Translations under genes and position numbers: made by a program
Notes under the pieces: model-generated
What the model was told of the DNA's origin: nothing
What the model saw: only the letters and a program-made list of their open reading frames with translations
Databases searched by the model: none
Assembly: GCF_030269485.1 (NCBI RefSeq)
Contig: NZ_BSTL01000015.1
Coordinates: 62,001 to 126,000 of the forward strand
Source of the DNA: Actinoplanes sp. NBRC 103695
Lineage (GTDB): Bacteria > Actinomycetota > Actinomycetes > Mycobacteriales > Micromonosporaceae
Length of the DNA stretch: 64,000 nt
Reading direction: 5' to 3'
Part shown: one piece after another, positions 43,002 through 50,254 of the stretch
Layout: each line of letters opens with the position of its first letter
How positions within the stretch are numbered: position 1 is the first letter of the stretch

Positions 43002-43376
43002 CTATACCGGGAAGAGCTCGTGTCCCGCCATCTCGATCAGACCGTCCTCGCTGACCCTTCCCGGCGTCCGCAACCCGCCTTCGTCGTGCAGCCGCAGGTC
43101 GGCGCCGTTCACGAGGTAGGAGCCGTGCGCCTTCCGGTCCCGGCCCGCGACGCTCAGGTCGTACGTGAGATCGGGTTTGAGAACGAGTCGGACCGTGCCG
43201 TCCGCGCTGCGCCAGGAACCCACCATGGCCGGCGGCTCCATCGACTCGGTGACCGCGGCGGGTGGCGGGGCGACGGCCAGTGCCTGCACGCCGGTGCCGC
43301 CGCCCATGGCGATGGCGAGCAGGGAGGTGGCGCCGAGGATGGTGGTGTCGAGGCGGGGGCCACGGCGGATGCGCAT
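43002..43376 (-). CDS. Small secreted Atu4866-like domain protein
   Basis: The 124-residue protein has an N-terminal hydrophobic export segment (TTILGATSLLAIAMGGGTGVQALA). It carries a compact beta-barrel domain resembling Agrobacterium Atu4866: GSWRSADGTVRLVLKPDLTYDLSVAGRDRKAHGSYLVNGADLRLHDEGG. No catalytic residues are known for this family. ATG at 43376 with GAAGGA upstream; a longer reading to 43445 has no support. It lies 7 nt upstream of pnuC on the same strand, so co-transcription is possible. Divergent from the GH76 gene. Confidence 0.75.
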   Translation of the reverse strand: MRIRRGPRLDTTILGATSLLAIAMGGGTGVQALAVAPPPAAVTESMEPPAMVGSWRSADGTVRLVLKPDLTYDLSVAGRDRKAHGSYLVNGADLRLHDEGGLRTPGRVSEDGLIEMAGHELFPV

Positions 43377-43480
43377 GGTCCTTCTTTCGGCACGTGTCAA
43401 ATCGCCGCCAGCGGTTCGCAGGTTGCTTTCGCATTGCAAAGCCATTGATATGTGACGATCTTTACGGTTTATTTACAACT

Positions 43481-44923
43481 ATGCCGAAGCGCAGACTGGC
43501 TCGTCTGGCGATCGTCACCGTCACGGCGGGCCTCATCTCCGTCCCCCTCATCCCCTCCTCCCCCGCGCAGGCCGCAACGGTCTGCAACCGCTACTGCGAC
43601 GGCCGCGACGCGGCTCTCGCCCCCGCCGACCGCCCCACGGTCAGCGCCACCCTCTACGGCCGCACCTTCCGGGTGCACCTCAACGACACCGACGCCATGG
43701 CGTGGGGCACGGTCGAGGGCGGCCAGGCCACCGACGAGGTGTGGCTGGACCGCTCCTTCGACGGCGGCCGCGGCTGGGGCGACAACAGCCGGCTGGGCGC
43801 CACCCGCATCCCCACGGGTGGCACCTCGGTCCGGACCACCCAGTTCAACGTCGACGACTGGGCCACCAACGGCGTCGGCGCGCTGCGCGCCTGCGGCAAG
43901 GCCGGCGATCGCCCCGAGATCGCCTGCACGCCGTGGACCCGGAGCACCTGGAACGCCTGGGACCGGCGAACCGCCGCCGCGACCGCGCTGATGATGCGCT
44001 TCGACCGTGGCACCGGCCTGTTCGACACCAACGGCTGGTGGACCGGCGCCAACGCGATGAGCGCGCTGATCGAGAACGCCCGGGTCAGCGGCATGAACAG
44101 CTACCGGTACGCGATCGGGAGCGCCTACGACAAGAACATCAACTCGCGGCAGGGCCAGTTCCGCAACGAGTACCTGGACGACACCGGCTGGTGGGGTCTG
44201 GCCTGGCTGGCCGCGTACGACCTGACCGGCGACAGCCGCTACCTGAACACCGCCCGGGCGGACGCCGACCACATGTTCTCGTACTGGGACACCCGCTGTG
44301 GTGGCGGGATCTGGTGGAGCACCGCCAGGACGTACAAGAACGCGATCTCGAACAGCCTCTACATCCAGCTCAACGCCGGCCTGTCCCAGCGGATCTCGGG
44401 CGACACCACCTACCGCAACCGGGCCACGGCCGGCTGGACCTGGTTCCAGACGACCGGGATGATCAACGGTCAGAACCTCGTGAACGACGGCGTCAACCTC
44501 AGCACCTGCCGCAACAACGGTGACGTGACCTGGACCTACAACCAGGGCGTGCTGATGAACGCGCTGGTCCAGCTCAACCGGCTGACCGGGGACGCGAACG
44601 CGCTGACCGTCGCCCGGCGGATCGGCGACGCCATGACCACCAGCACCTATCTGAGCCCGAACGGGATTCTGACCGAGCCCAACGAGTCCGGGTGCAGTGG
44701 CGACGGCGCTTCCTTCAAGGGCGCCGCGATCCGGGGGCTGGGCGTGCTGAACGGGGCCACCAGCGGGGCGTACAACGCGTACCTGCGCCGGCAGGCGGAC
44801 AGCAACTACGCCAACAACAGAGACACCATCGACGCGTACGGCAGCCACTGGGCCGGTCCGCGGGTGGCCACCAACCACAGTTGCCAGCACAGCGTCCTAG
44901 ATCTACTGAACGTCACGAACTGA
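43481..44923 (+). CDS. Secreted glycoside hydrolase family 76 enzyme (alpha-1,6-mannanase-like)
   Basis: This 480-residue exported protein has a signal peptide (RLARLAIVTVTAGLISVPLIPSSPAQA) followed by about 120 residues of unassigned beta-rich sequence. An (alpha/alpha)6 barrel of family GH76 follows. The paired catalytic Asp are visible in NEYLDDTGWWGLAW (233-234), with WTYNQGV and the late GSCSGDG-like NESGCSGDGASFKG segment. GH76 enzymes cut alpha-1,6-mannan backbones, for example of fungal cell walls or actinobacterial mannans. The start is in an AT-rich stretch with no Shine-Dalgarno, possibly a leaderless transcript. Confidence 0.88.
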   Translation: MPKRRLARLAIVTVTAGLISVPLIPSSPAQAATVCNRYCDGRDAALAPADRPTVSATLYGRTFRVHLNDTDAMAWGTVEGGQATDEVWLDRSFDGGRGWGDNSRLGATRIPTGGTSVRTTQFNVDDWATNGVGALRACGKAGDRPEIACTPWTRSTWNAWDRRTAAATALMMRFDRGTGLFDTNGWWTGANAMSALIENARVSGMNSYRYAIGSAYDKNINSRQGQFRNEYLDDTGWWGLAWLAAYDLTGDSRYLNTARADADHMFSYWDTRCGGGIWWSTARTYKNAISNSLYIQLNAGLSQRISGDTTYRNRATAGWTWFQTTGMINGQNLVNDGVNLSTCRNNGDVTWTYNQGVLMNALVQLNRLTGDANALTVARRIGDAMTTSTYLSPNGILTEPNESGCSGDGASFKGAAIRGLGVLNGATSGAYNAYLRRQADSNYANNRDTIDAYGSHWAGPRVATNHSCQHSVLDLLNVTN

Positions 44924-44931
44924 CTACGCAT

Positions 44932-45060
44932 ATGACCCTCCGGCCCGCCGATCTGGATCCCGTGGATCTGTGGCCCGGCCGGATGTTCCGCCTGCTGACC
45001 GTGTTGGTGATCGCCGGCACGGTCGGCTTCGGCATCTCGGCGGCCCGGACCTGCCGCTGA
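44932..45060 (+). CDS. Very small single-helix membrane protein (42 aa)
   Basis: An ATG 8 nt after the GH76 stop opens a 42-residue frame with one hydrophobic helix (RLLTVLVIAGTVGFGISAA) and a short acidic N-terminus. It could be a genuine small membrane protein co-transcribed with the GH76 gene. No homology is recognised and no Shine-Dalgarno is evident. Confidence 0.4.
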   Translation: MTLRPADLDPVDLWPGRMFRLLTVLVIAGTVGFGISAARTCR

Positions 45061-45097
45061 TCCCGATCACCATCGCCTGCACGTGGTCGGCGGCGGA

Positions 45098-45703
45098 TCA
45101 GTCGTCGGAGCTGCTCCGCAACGCGGCCAGCACGGCCACGGTCAGCTTTTCCAGGTAGTCCTCGGAGAGCTCGGTGCGGGCGACCGCGAGCCGCCAGTAG
45201 AGCGGGCCGAGGATGAGGTCGACGGCCAGCTCCGGGTCGGCGTCGGCGGGCAGCTCACCGCGGGCCACGGCCTGGCCGACCAGCTTGTCGCCGACCGCCT
45301 GCTGGTGGGTCCGCAGCGCTTTCTGCAGGGTCGCGGCGATCTGCGGGTTGCGGGACGCCTCGGCCATCAGGTCGGGAATGATCTGCGAGGCCATGTGGTG
45401 CTGCAGCGCCTTGGTCACGATGAACATCAGCAGCTGGAGGTCGCCGGCGAAGCTGCCGGTGTCGGGCAACGGGACGGCCCGGCCTGCGACATCGGACACG
45501 ATCTCGAGGACCATCTCCAGCTTGTTGCTCCATCGGCGGTAGATTGCGGTCTTGCCGACGCCGGCTCGGCGCGCCACCGCTTCGATGGAGAGGCGGCCGT
45601 AACCGACCTCGGCCAGTTCGCTCATCACCGCGTTGCGGATCGCCACCGTGATGTCGCCACGCAGGACGGCGGCCCCGGCCGGTGCACGCTTGACTGTCGC
45701 CAC
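45098..45703 (-). CDS. TetR-family regulator next to the polysaccharide exporter
   Basis: This 201-residue protein has an N-terminal helix-turn-helix (IRNAVMSELAEVGYGRLSIEAVARRAGVGKTAIYRRWSNKLEM) and a TetR_C_11-like ligand domain. The GTG start lies only six bases after a TATAGT -10-like hexamer, so the transcript may be leaderless. An operator-like dyad overlaps this promoter, which suggests autorepression, and a second copy of the core faces the divergent exporter genes. The ligand is unknown. Confidence 0.9.
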   Translation of the reverse strand: MATVKRAPAGAAVLRGDITVAIRNAVMSELAEVGYGRLSIEAVARRAGVGKTAIYRRWSNKLEMVLEIVSDVAGRAVPLPDTGSFAGDLQLLMFIVTKALQHHMASQIIPDLMAEASRNPQIAATLQKALRTHQQAVGDKLVGQAVARGELPADADPELAVDLILGPLYWRLAVARTELSEDYLEKLTVAVLAALRSSSDD

Positions 45704-45724
45704 AGGGTGACTATAGCGCTACGA

Positions 45725-45793
45725 CGGAACGGTTGCGTTCCGCCGTTAGGTCGGCTAGCGTCACCCTCACGTCGATACGCTTGCGTTTCGTCG
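45725..45793. promoter_or_regulatory. Two related operator-like sites in the TetR/exporter divergent region
   Basis: Site 1 (45725-45745) is a dyad, CGGAAC-N6-GTTCCG, containing ACGGTTGCGTTCCGCCG. Site 2 (45777-45793) repeats it as ACGCTTGCGTTTCGTCG. They lie about 48 nt apart, one next to each divergent gene. Confidence 0.6.
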
Positions 45794-45875
45794 GTGGATA
45801 CTGGTTATCGTGTTGTCGCGCAAATCCCCCTGGTCCCGGCGATCCGCGGGACCGACCAGATCGGAGCGCCACCTC

Positions 45876-46775
45876 ATGCCACAGACGGCGGTCGCCGATT
45901 CCGGCACCGGCATCTCGCTCAAGGAGTTCGCGGCGCGGCATGGCCTGCATTCGGCCGCCGCACTGCCGAGCCTCCCGGCCTACCTCCGGGAGATCTGGGC
46001 CTACCGGCATTTCATCAGGGCCTACTCCGGTGCCCGCATCACCTCGACGTTCGGCCAGACCCGCCTCGGCACGATCTGGCAGGTCCTGACGCCGATCCTG
46101 AACGCCGCGGTGTACTACGTGATCTTCGGCGTGCTGCTCAACACCAAGGGCGGCGATGTCTCGAACTTCATCGCGTACCTCTGCACCGGGGTCTTCCTGT
46201 TCGGCTTCACCCAGGTCGTGGTGTCCGGCGGGATCAACTCGGTGCACGCCAACCTGGGGCTGATCCGCGCCCTGCACTTCCCGAGAGCCGCGTTGCCCAT
46301 CTCGATCGTCGCGATCGAGCTGCGCAACATGGTGGCCTCGATGAGCGTGCTGATCATCATCGTGCTGGCCACCGGCGAGCCGATCACGCTCGAGTGGTTG
46401 TTCGTCCTGCCGATCCTGCTGTGCCTGTCGCTGTTCAACTGCGGGCTGGCCCTGTTCGGCGCGCGGCTCGGGTCCAAGCTGACCGACATCCGCCAGCTGG
46501 TCCCGTTCTTCATCCGGGTGTGGATGTACGGCTCGGCCGTGCTCTACCCGGTGCAGCGGTTCACCGATCACCTGCACGGCTGGAAGCTCGCCCTGGTCGA
46601 GGCCAACCCGATGCTCGTCTACATCGAGCTGATGCGGCACTCGCTGATGGAGAACGTCAAGCTCGCCAGCCCGCCGACCCAGCTGTGGATCGAGGCGATC
46701 GCCTGGGCCACGGTCATGTTCAGTGTCGGCTTCATCTACTTCTGGCGCGGAGAGAAGGGCTACGGCCGTGGTTGA
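45876..46775 (+). CDS. Polysaccharide ABC exporter permease (Wzm/TagG-like)
   Basis: This 299-residue ABC-2 type membrane subunit has six predicted helices (ILNAAVYYVIFGVLLN, FIAYLCTGVFLFGFTQVVV, MSVLIIIVLATG and others). An N-terminal amphipathic segment before YSGARITSTFGQTRLGTIWQVLTP is the pattern of Wzm/TagG proteins that flip lipid-linked glycans or teichoic acids. The ATG at 45876 gives the usual length; a GTG at 45810 is also possible. It overlaps the ATPase gene by 8 nt. In mycobacteria the equivalent pair exports the galactan precursor; the glycan here is unknown. Confidence 0.9.
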   Translation: MPQTAVADSGTGISLKEFAARHGLHSAAALPSLPAYLREIWAYRHFIRAYSGARITSTFGQTRLGTIWQVLTPILNAAVYYVIFGVLLNTKGGDVSNFIAYLCTGVFLFGFTQVVVSGGINSVHANLGLIRALHFPRAALPISIVAIELRNMVASMSVLIIIVLATGEPITLEWLFVLPILLCLSLFNCGLALFGARLGSKLTDIRQLVPFFIRVWMYGSAVLYPVQRFTDHLHGWKLALVEANPMLVYIELMRHSLMENVKLASPPTQLWIEAIAWATVMFSVGFIYFWRGEKGYGRG

Positions 46776-47547
46776 GATCGATCCCACGCGGACTCCCACC
46801 GTCATCGTCGACGACGCGCACATCATCTACCGCGTGCACGGCGCCCAGGCCGCGGGCAGCGGCTCCCCGCTCGCCAGCTTCAAGCGCCTGGTCACGCGCA
46901 CCAACCCGGCCCAGGTCCGCGAGGTGCATGCGATCAAGGGTGTCAGCTTCGTGGCCTACAAGGGCGAGGCCATCGGCATGGTGGGCAGCAACGGCTCCGG
47001 CAAGTCCACGATGCTGCGGGCCGTCGCCGGGCTGATGCCGGCCGACCGCGGCGCCGTCTACGCCTCCGGGCAGCCGTCGCTGCTGGGCGTCAACGCGGTG
47101 CTGATGAACGACCTGCCCGGCGAGCGCAACGTCCTGCTCGGCTGCCTGGCCATGGGCATGTCGCCCGCCGAGGCGAAGGCCAAGGTGCCGGAGATCATCG
47201 AGTTCTCCGGCATCAACGAGCGCGGCGACTTCAGCTCGCTGCCGATGCGGACGTACTCGTCCGGCATGTCGGCCCGGCTGCGGTTCGCCATCTCGGCGGC
47301 GAAGAAGCACGACGTGCTGCTCATCGACGAGGCGCTGGCCACCGGTGACTCGAAATTCCGCCGGCGCAGCGAGCAGCGGATCCGAGACCTGCGCGCCGAG
47401 GCCGGGACGGTCTTCCTGGTCTCGCACAGCGAGTCGACGATCCAGGAGACCTGCGAGCGCAGCATCTGGCTGGAGTCGGGCCTGATCCGTGCCGACGGCC
47501 CCACCGAGGACGTACTGAAGGAGTACGGGGCCTACATGCGCAAGTAG
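46768..47547 (+). CDS. Polysaccharide ABC exporter ATPase (Wzt/TagH-like)
   Basis: This 259-residue nucleotide-binding subunit has Walker A GSNGSGKST, signature YSSGMSARLRF, Walker B VLLIDEALATGD, and the H-loop VSHSESTIQ. The G-loop and the leading Tyr of HIIYRVHG are typical of Wzt/TagH ATPases. It lacks the C-terminal carbohydrate-binding domain of E. coli O9a Wzt, so substrate is recognised by the permease or upstream enzymes. GTG start inside the permease gene, with AAGGG before it. No glycosyltransferases lie nearby. Confidence 0.92.
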   Translation: MVEIDPTRTPTVIVDDAHIIYRVHGAQAAGSGSPLASFKRLVTRTNPAQVREVHAIKGVSFVAYKGEAIGMVGSNGSGKSTMLRAVAGLMPADRGAVYASGQPSLLGVNAVLMNDLPGERNVLLGCLAMGMSPAEAKAKVPEIIEFSGINERGDFSSLPMRTYSSGMSARLRFAISAAKKHDVLLIDEALATGDSKFRRRSEQRIRDLRAEAGTVFLVSHSESTIQETCERSIWLESGLIRADGPTEDVLKEYGAYMRK

Positions 47548-47569
47548 GCCCCGCACCCCCTGGAGTGCC

Positions 47570-48592
47570 TTACTTCACCGACAGGTGCACGTGGTTGGTG
47601 TGGTCGCTGGAGGGGTCGCCGCCCGCTCCGGAGTACGACTTCCACCCGCTGCTGGGCAACCAGATCCGGCGGAACCAGATCACGTAGAGCACACCCAGCG
47701 CGCTCGCGTTGTCGATGAAGTAGTTCGCCAGGTTGTTCCCGTACGTCTTGCTGCTGCCTGTGGCGTCGCCGCCGAATCCGCCCTTGTCGGCGGCGAAGTC
47801 GCAGGCCCGGCCCTTCCCATGCTCACCACTGCTCTGCTGGCGGAAGCAGTGCGTGTACCGGGTGAAGCCATCCTTGCGCGCCTCGTTGTAGGCGTGCAGC
47901 AGGCGCGGCTTGATGCAGCCGCCACTGGTCGGGTCGTCGACGCAGCCGCTGCCGAGGTTCCCGGCCGGACTGGCCTTCTTGCCGCCGCTGCTCCCACCCG
48001 GTGACCCGGCGTCGGCACCCTGGCCGGCCGCCTTCAAGGCGCCCTCGGCCTGCGCCTTGCGCTTGGCCATCACGGTCAGCTGCTTCGACTGGTCCGCGAT
48101 CTCGAGGTCGATCGCGGCCTTGGCCTTGGCCTGACCCTCACGGGTGTCCTTGAGCGCCTTCAGCGCGGCGTCCTGCTTGACCGCCACGGTCTCCAGCGTC
48201 TGCACCCGGTCGAGCATGCCGCCCGACTCGCCCTCGGAGGCGTTGATCAGGGCACTCATCGGCCCGAGCCGCCCGGTGCGGTAGGTCTGAGCGGCGATCT
48301 CGTCCAGCGCGGCCTGCTGCGGTCCGAGCTGCGCGTCCAGCTGCTTGATCGCCGTGTTCAGCTTCGCCTGGCGCTGCTTCGAGGTGTCCAGCGCCTCCTT
48401 GGCGTCGACGTAGCCCTTCGAAGCCGCCTCGACCTGCTCGATCAACGACTTGGAACCGCCCTCGCCGTCGTCGCCGTTGTCCCCCGGCGCGGCGCTGGCC
48501 GGCCCGGCCAGTGCGGTCGCCCCGAGCCCGCCGGCTGCGATCAGCACCGCCAGTGCGGCGGTCCAACGCCTCCGGACAGAGTTCTGCCTCAT
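47570..48592 (-). CDS. Secreted coiled-coil / M15-like wall peptidase, copy A (c-di-AMP riboswitch controlled)
   Basis: The 340-residue protein has a signal peptide (RRWTAALAVLIAAGGLGATALAGPASA) and a long coiled coil (about 45-190, with a hinge near YRTGRLGPMSALINASEGESGGML). A Gly/Ser linker leads to a C-terminal metallopeptidase-like domain: CIKPRLLHAYNEARK, HGKGRACDFA and TNHVHLSVK supply the His, Asp and His ligands of the M15/VanY-like fold. The layout recalls RipA/CwlO-type wall hydrolases, whose coiled coil holds the enzyme inactive. The ATG at 48592 has GGAAGG with proper spacing. A ydaO riboswitch lies directly upstream, and a paralogue is divergent. Confidence 0.87.
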   Translation of the reverse strand: MRQNSVRRRWTAALAVLIAAGGLGATALAGPASAAPGDNGDDGEGGSKSLIEQVEAASKGYVDAKEALDTSKQRQAKLNTAIKQLDAQLGPQQAALDEIAAQTYRTGRLGPMSALINASEGESGGMLDRVQTLETVAVKQDAALKALKDTREGQAKAKAAIDLEIADQSKQLTVMAKRKAQAEGALKAAGQGADAGSPGGSSGGKKASPAGNLGSGCVDDPTSGGCIKPRLLHAYNEARKDGFTRYTHCFRQQSSGEHGKGRACDFAADKGGFGGDATGSSKTYGNNLANYFIDNASALGVLYVIWFRRIWLPSSGWKSYSGAGGDPSSDHTNHVHLSVK

Positions 48593-48610
48593 GCGCATCC
48601 TTCCGTCGGC

Positions 48611-48720
48611 CGCCGACCGGGTTAGCTGACGGGTTCGGGACGGAAGCGATCCCTACCGCTGACGCGGATTCACCCCACTACCTGGGATTTGGTTCCCCGG
48701 CTCGCCCGCGGGCGATTAAG
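48611..48720 (-). promoter_or_regulatory. c-di-AMP (ydaO/yuaA) riboswitch, minus strand
   Basis: Read on the minus strand, the region has the conserved blocks of this class in order: CGGGCGAGCCGGGGAACC, GGGGTGAATCCG, GGTAGGGATCGCTTCCG, and CCCGAACCCGTCAGCTAACC. It ends about 20 nt before the hydrolase start. In actinomycetes such riboswitches switch off cell-wall hydrolase genes when c-di-AMP is high. Confidence 0.9.
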
Positions 48721-48849
48721 CAGCGATCACCGTTTGGTAACGGCGACCGACAGGAACGATACCCACGAATCTCGTATTCGCCACCCTCGCACTTAGAGCC
48801 ACTATTCATATACATTCCGTTATTTCGACTACCGTGAGAATGCGACGGC

Positions 48850-48863
48850 TCACATCGATGTGA
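48850..48863. promoter_or_regulatory. 14-bp perfect palindrome between divergent riboswitches
   Basis: TCACATCGATGTGA is fully self-complementary and lies near the middle of the 557-nt region separating the two hydrolase genes (48593-49149). GGTAACG elements lie on both sides (about 48735 and 48898). The region between the riboswitches holds no gene. A shared operator is possible; the binding protein is unknown. Confidence 0.5.
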
Positions 48864-49004
48864 CTTTATGGCCCATCGTCACTTAAAGTCGTTGCGTGGT
48901 AACGCCTTTTGACCGGTTCACAAGGCTGAAGTGGTGCGAATAGTCGGGTAAACTAGCCGCCGGTCCTGCCAGGTGGCACCGCCCCCAACGTGCCGGCAGG
49001 CCAC

Positions 49005-49130
49005 CACCTAATCGCCCGCGGGGGCGAGCCGGGGAACCAAGTTCCACGGGGTGAATCCGCACCCGCCGATCTCGGTGGGCAAGGTAGGGATCGCTTCCGT
49101 CCCGAACCCGTCAGCTAACTCGGTCGGTGG
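49005..49130 (+). promoter_or_regulatory. c-di-AMP (ydaO/yuaA) riboswitch, plus strand
   Basis: The same ordered blocks as the minus-strand copy are present: GGGGGCGAGCCGGGGAACC, GGGGTGAATCCG, GGTAGGGATCGCTTCCG, CCCGAACCCGTCAGCTAACT. It ends about 20 nt before the gene at 49150. A TAAACT -10-like hexamer lies at about 48950. Confidence 0.92.
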
Positions 49131-49149
49131 AGACACGGAAGGAACATGC

Positions 49150-50196
49150 ATGACGGCACGCCCACGCCGGTGGCTGATCCTCGCCCTGGCACCGCTCGTC
49201 GCCACGACCCTCGCGGTCGTCGCACCCGCCTCTCCGGCGGCCGCGGAGCCCGACGGCTCTTCGACGAAGAGCACGAAGAAGACCGGGGGCACCGCCGCCC
49301 CCGATGAGGGCAAGGAGGACGCGCTCCTCAGCGACGTGCTCGACTCCACCGGTCGCCGCTACCTGGCCGCCAAGTCCGCGGTGAAGAAGTCGACGACGAC
49401 CCAGCTCGGCCTCGCGGTCCAGGTCCGCAGCGCGGAGGCCAGGCGCGACCTGCTGATCCCGCAGGTCGGCAAGATCGCCGGCCAGCAGTACCGCAACGGC
49501 GGCCTGTCCACCGCCAGCTTCCTGCTCGACAGCCCCGGCGCCGGCGGCTTCCTCGACCGAGCGATCTCGCTCGAGGAGATGAACTCGCTGAACGACAACA
49601 AGCTGCACGAGCTGAACGAGGCGATCGACGAGGTCTCGCGCACCAAGGCCCGCCTTGACCAGGAGGTCAAGACACAGAAGGCCAACATGCTGCTGATGGC
49701 GAAGCAGAAGGAGGCGGCCGACAAGGCGCTGGCCCTGGTCGGTGGCGATCTCACCAACGGATTCGTCGACGCCACCTCCAAGAAGGCCGCGCCCGCGCCG
49801 CGCGACGGTGACGGCGGCTTCGGGCCCCAGGGCTGCAACGTCAAGGACCCGACGACGAGCGGCTGCATCACCGCGCGCACCTTGCACATGCTCAAGGAGA
49901 CCAAGAGGGCCGGGTTCAACCGCTTCGTCGGCTGTCACCGCAACGGCGGGCCGTTCGAACATCCCAAGGGCCGGGCCTGCGACTGGTCCCTGCAGAAATC
50001 GGGCTTCGCCAAGTACCACAACGCGGACACGAAGAAGTACGGAAACGACCTGATGGCGTTCCTGGTCCGTAACGCGGACGCGCTCGGCATCCTCTACGTG
50101 ATCTGGAACAAACAGATCTGGTTCCCGACGCGCGGCTGGAGCAACTACCACGGTCCCAGCACGCACGAGGATCACGTACACGTGTCGATGCTCTGA
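49150..50196 (+). CDS. Secreted coiled-coil / M15-like wall peptidase, copy B (c-di-AMP riboswitch controlled)
   Basis: This 348-residue paralogue of the divergent gene has the same parts: signal peptide (RRWLILALAPLVATTLAVVAPASPAAA), coiled coil (about 60-215) and a C-terminal domain. That domain has CITARTLHMLKETKRAG, FEHPKGRACDWS and HEDHVHVSML, the presumed zinc ligands. Conserved Cys pairs (GCN...GCI) precede the domain in both proteins. The ATG at 49150 follows GGAAGGA. The C-terminal core is better conserved than the coiled coil. It is expected to cut peptide cross-links in peptidoglycan; this is inferred from fold and riboswitch control. Confidence 0.87.
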   Translation: MTARPRRWLILALAPLVATTLAVVAPASPAAAEPDGSSTKSTKKTGGTAAPDEGKEDALLSDVLDSTGRRYLAAKSAVKKSTTTQLGLAVQVRSAEARRDLLIPQVGKIAGQQYRNGGLSTASFLLDSPGAGGFLDRAISLEEMNSLNDNKLHELNEAIDEVSRTKARLDQEVKTQKANMLLMAKQKEAADKALALVGGDLTNGFVDATSKKAAPAPRDGDGGFGPQGCNVKDPTTSGCITARTLHMLKETKRAGFNRFVGCHRNGGPFEHPKGRACDWSLQKSGFAKYHNADTKKYGNDLMAFLVRNADALGILYVIWNKQIWFPTRGWSNYHGPSTHEDHVHVSML

Positions 50197-50203
50197 GCGG
50201 CAA

Positions 50204-50245
50204 CGAAGAAACCCCCGCCTCCTCCAGGAGCGCGGGGGTTCTTCT
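50204..50245. terminator. Strong bidirectional terminator
   Basis: GAAGAAACCCCCGC pairs with GCGGGGGTTCTTCTT around a short loop, with an A tract on one side and a T tract on the other. It serves the convergent hydrolase (plus) and GH65 (minus) genes. Confidence 0.88.
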
Positions 50246-50254
50246 TTGCCAGTC

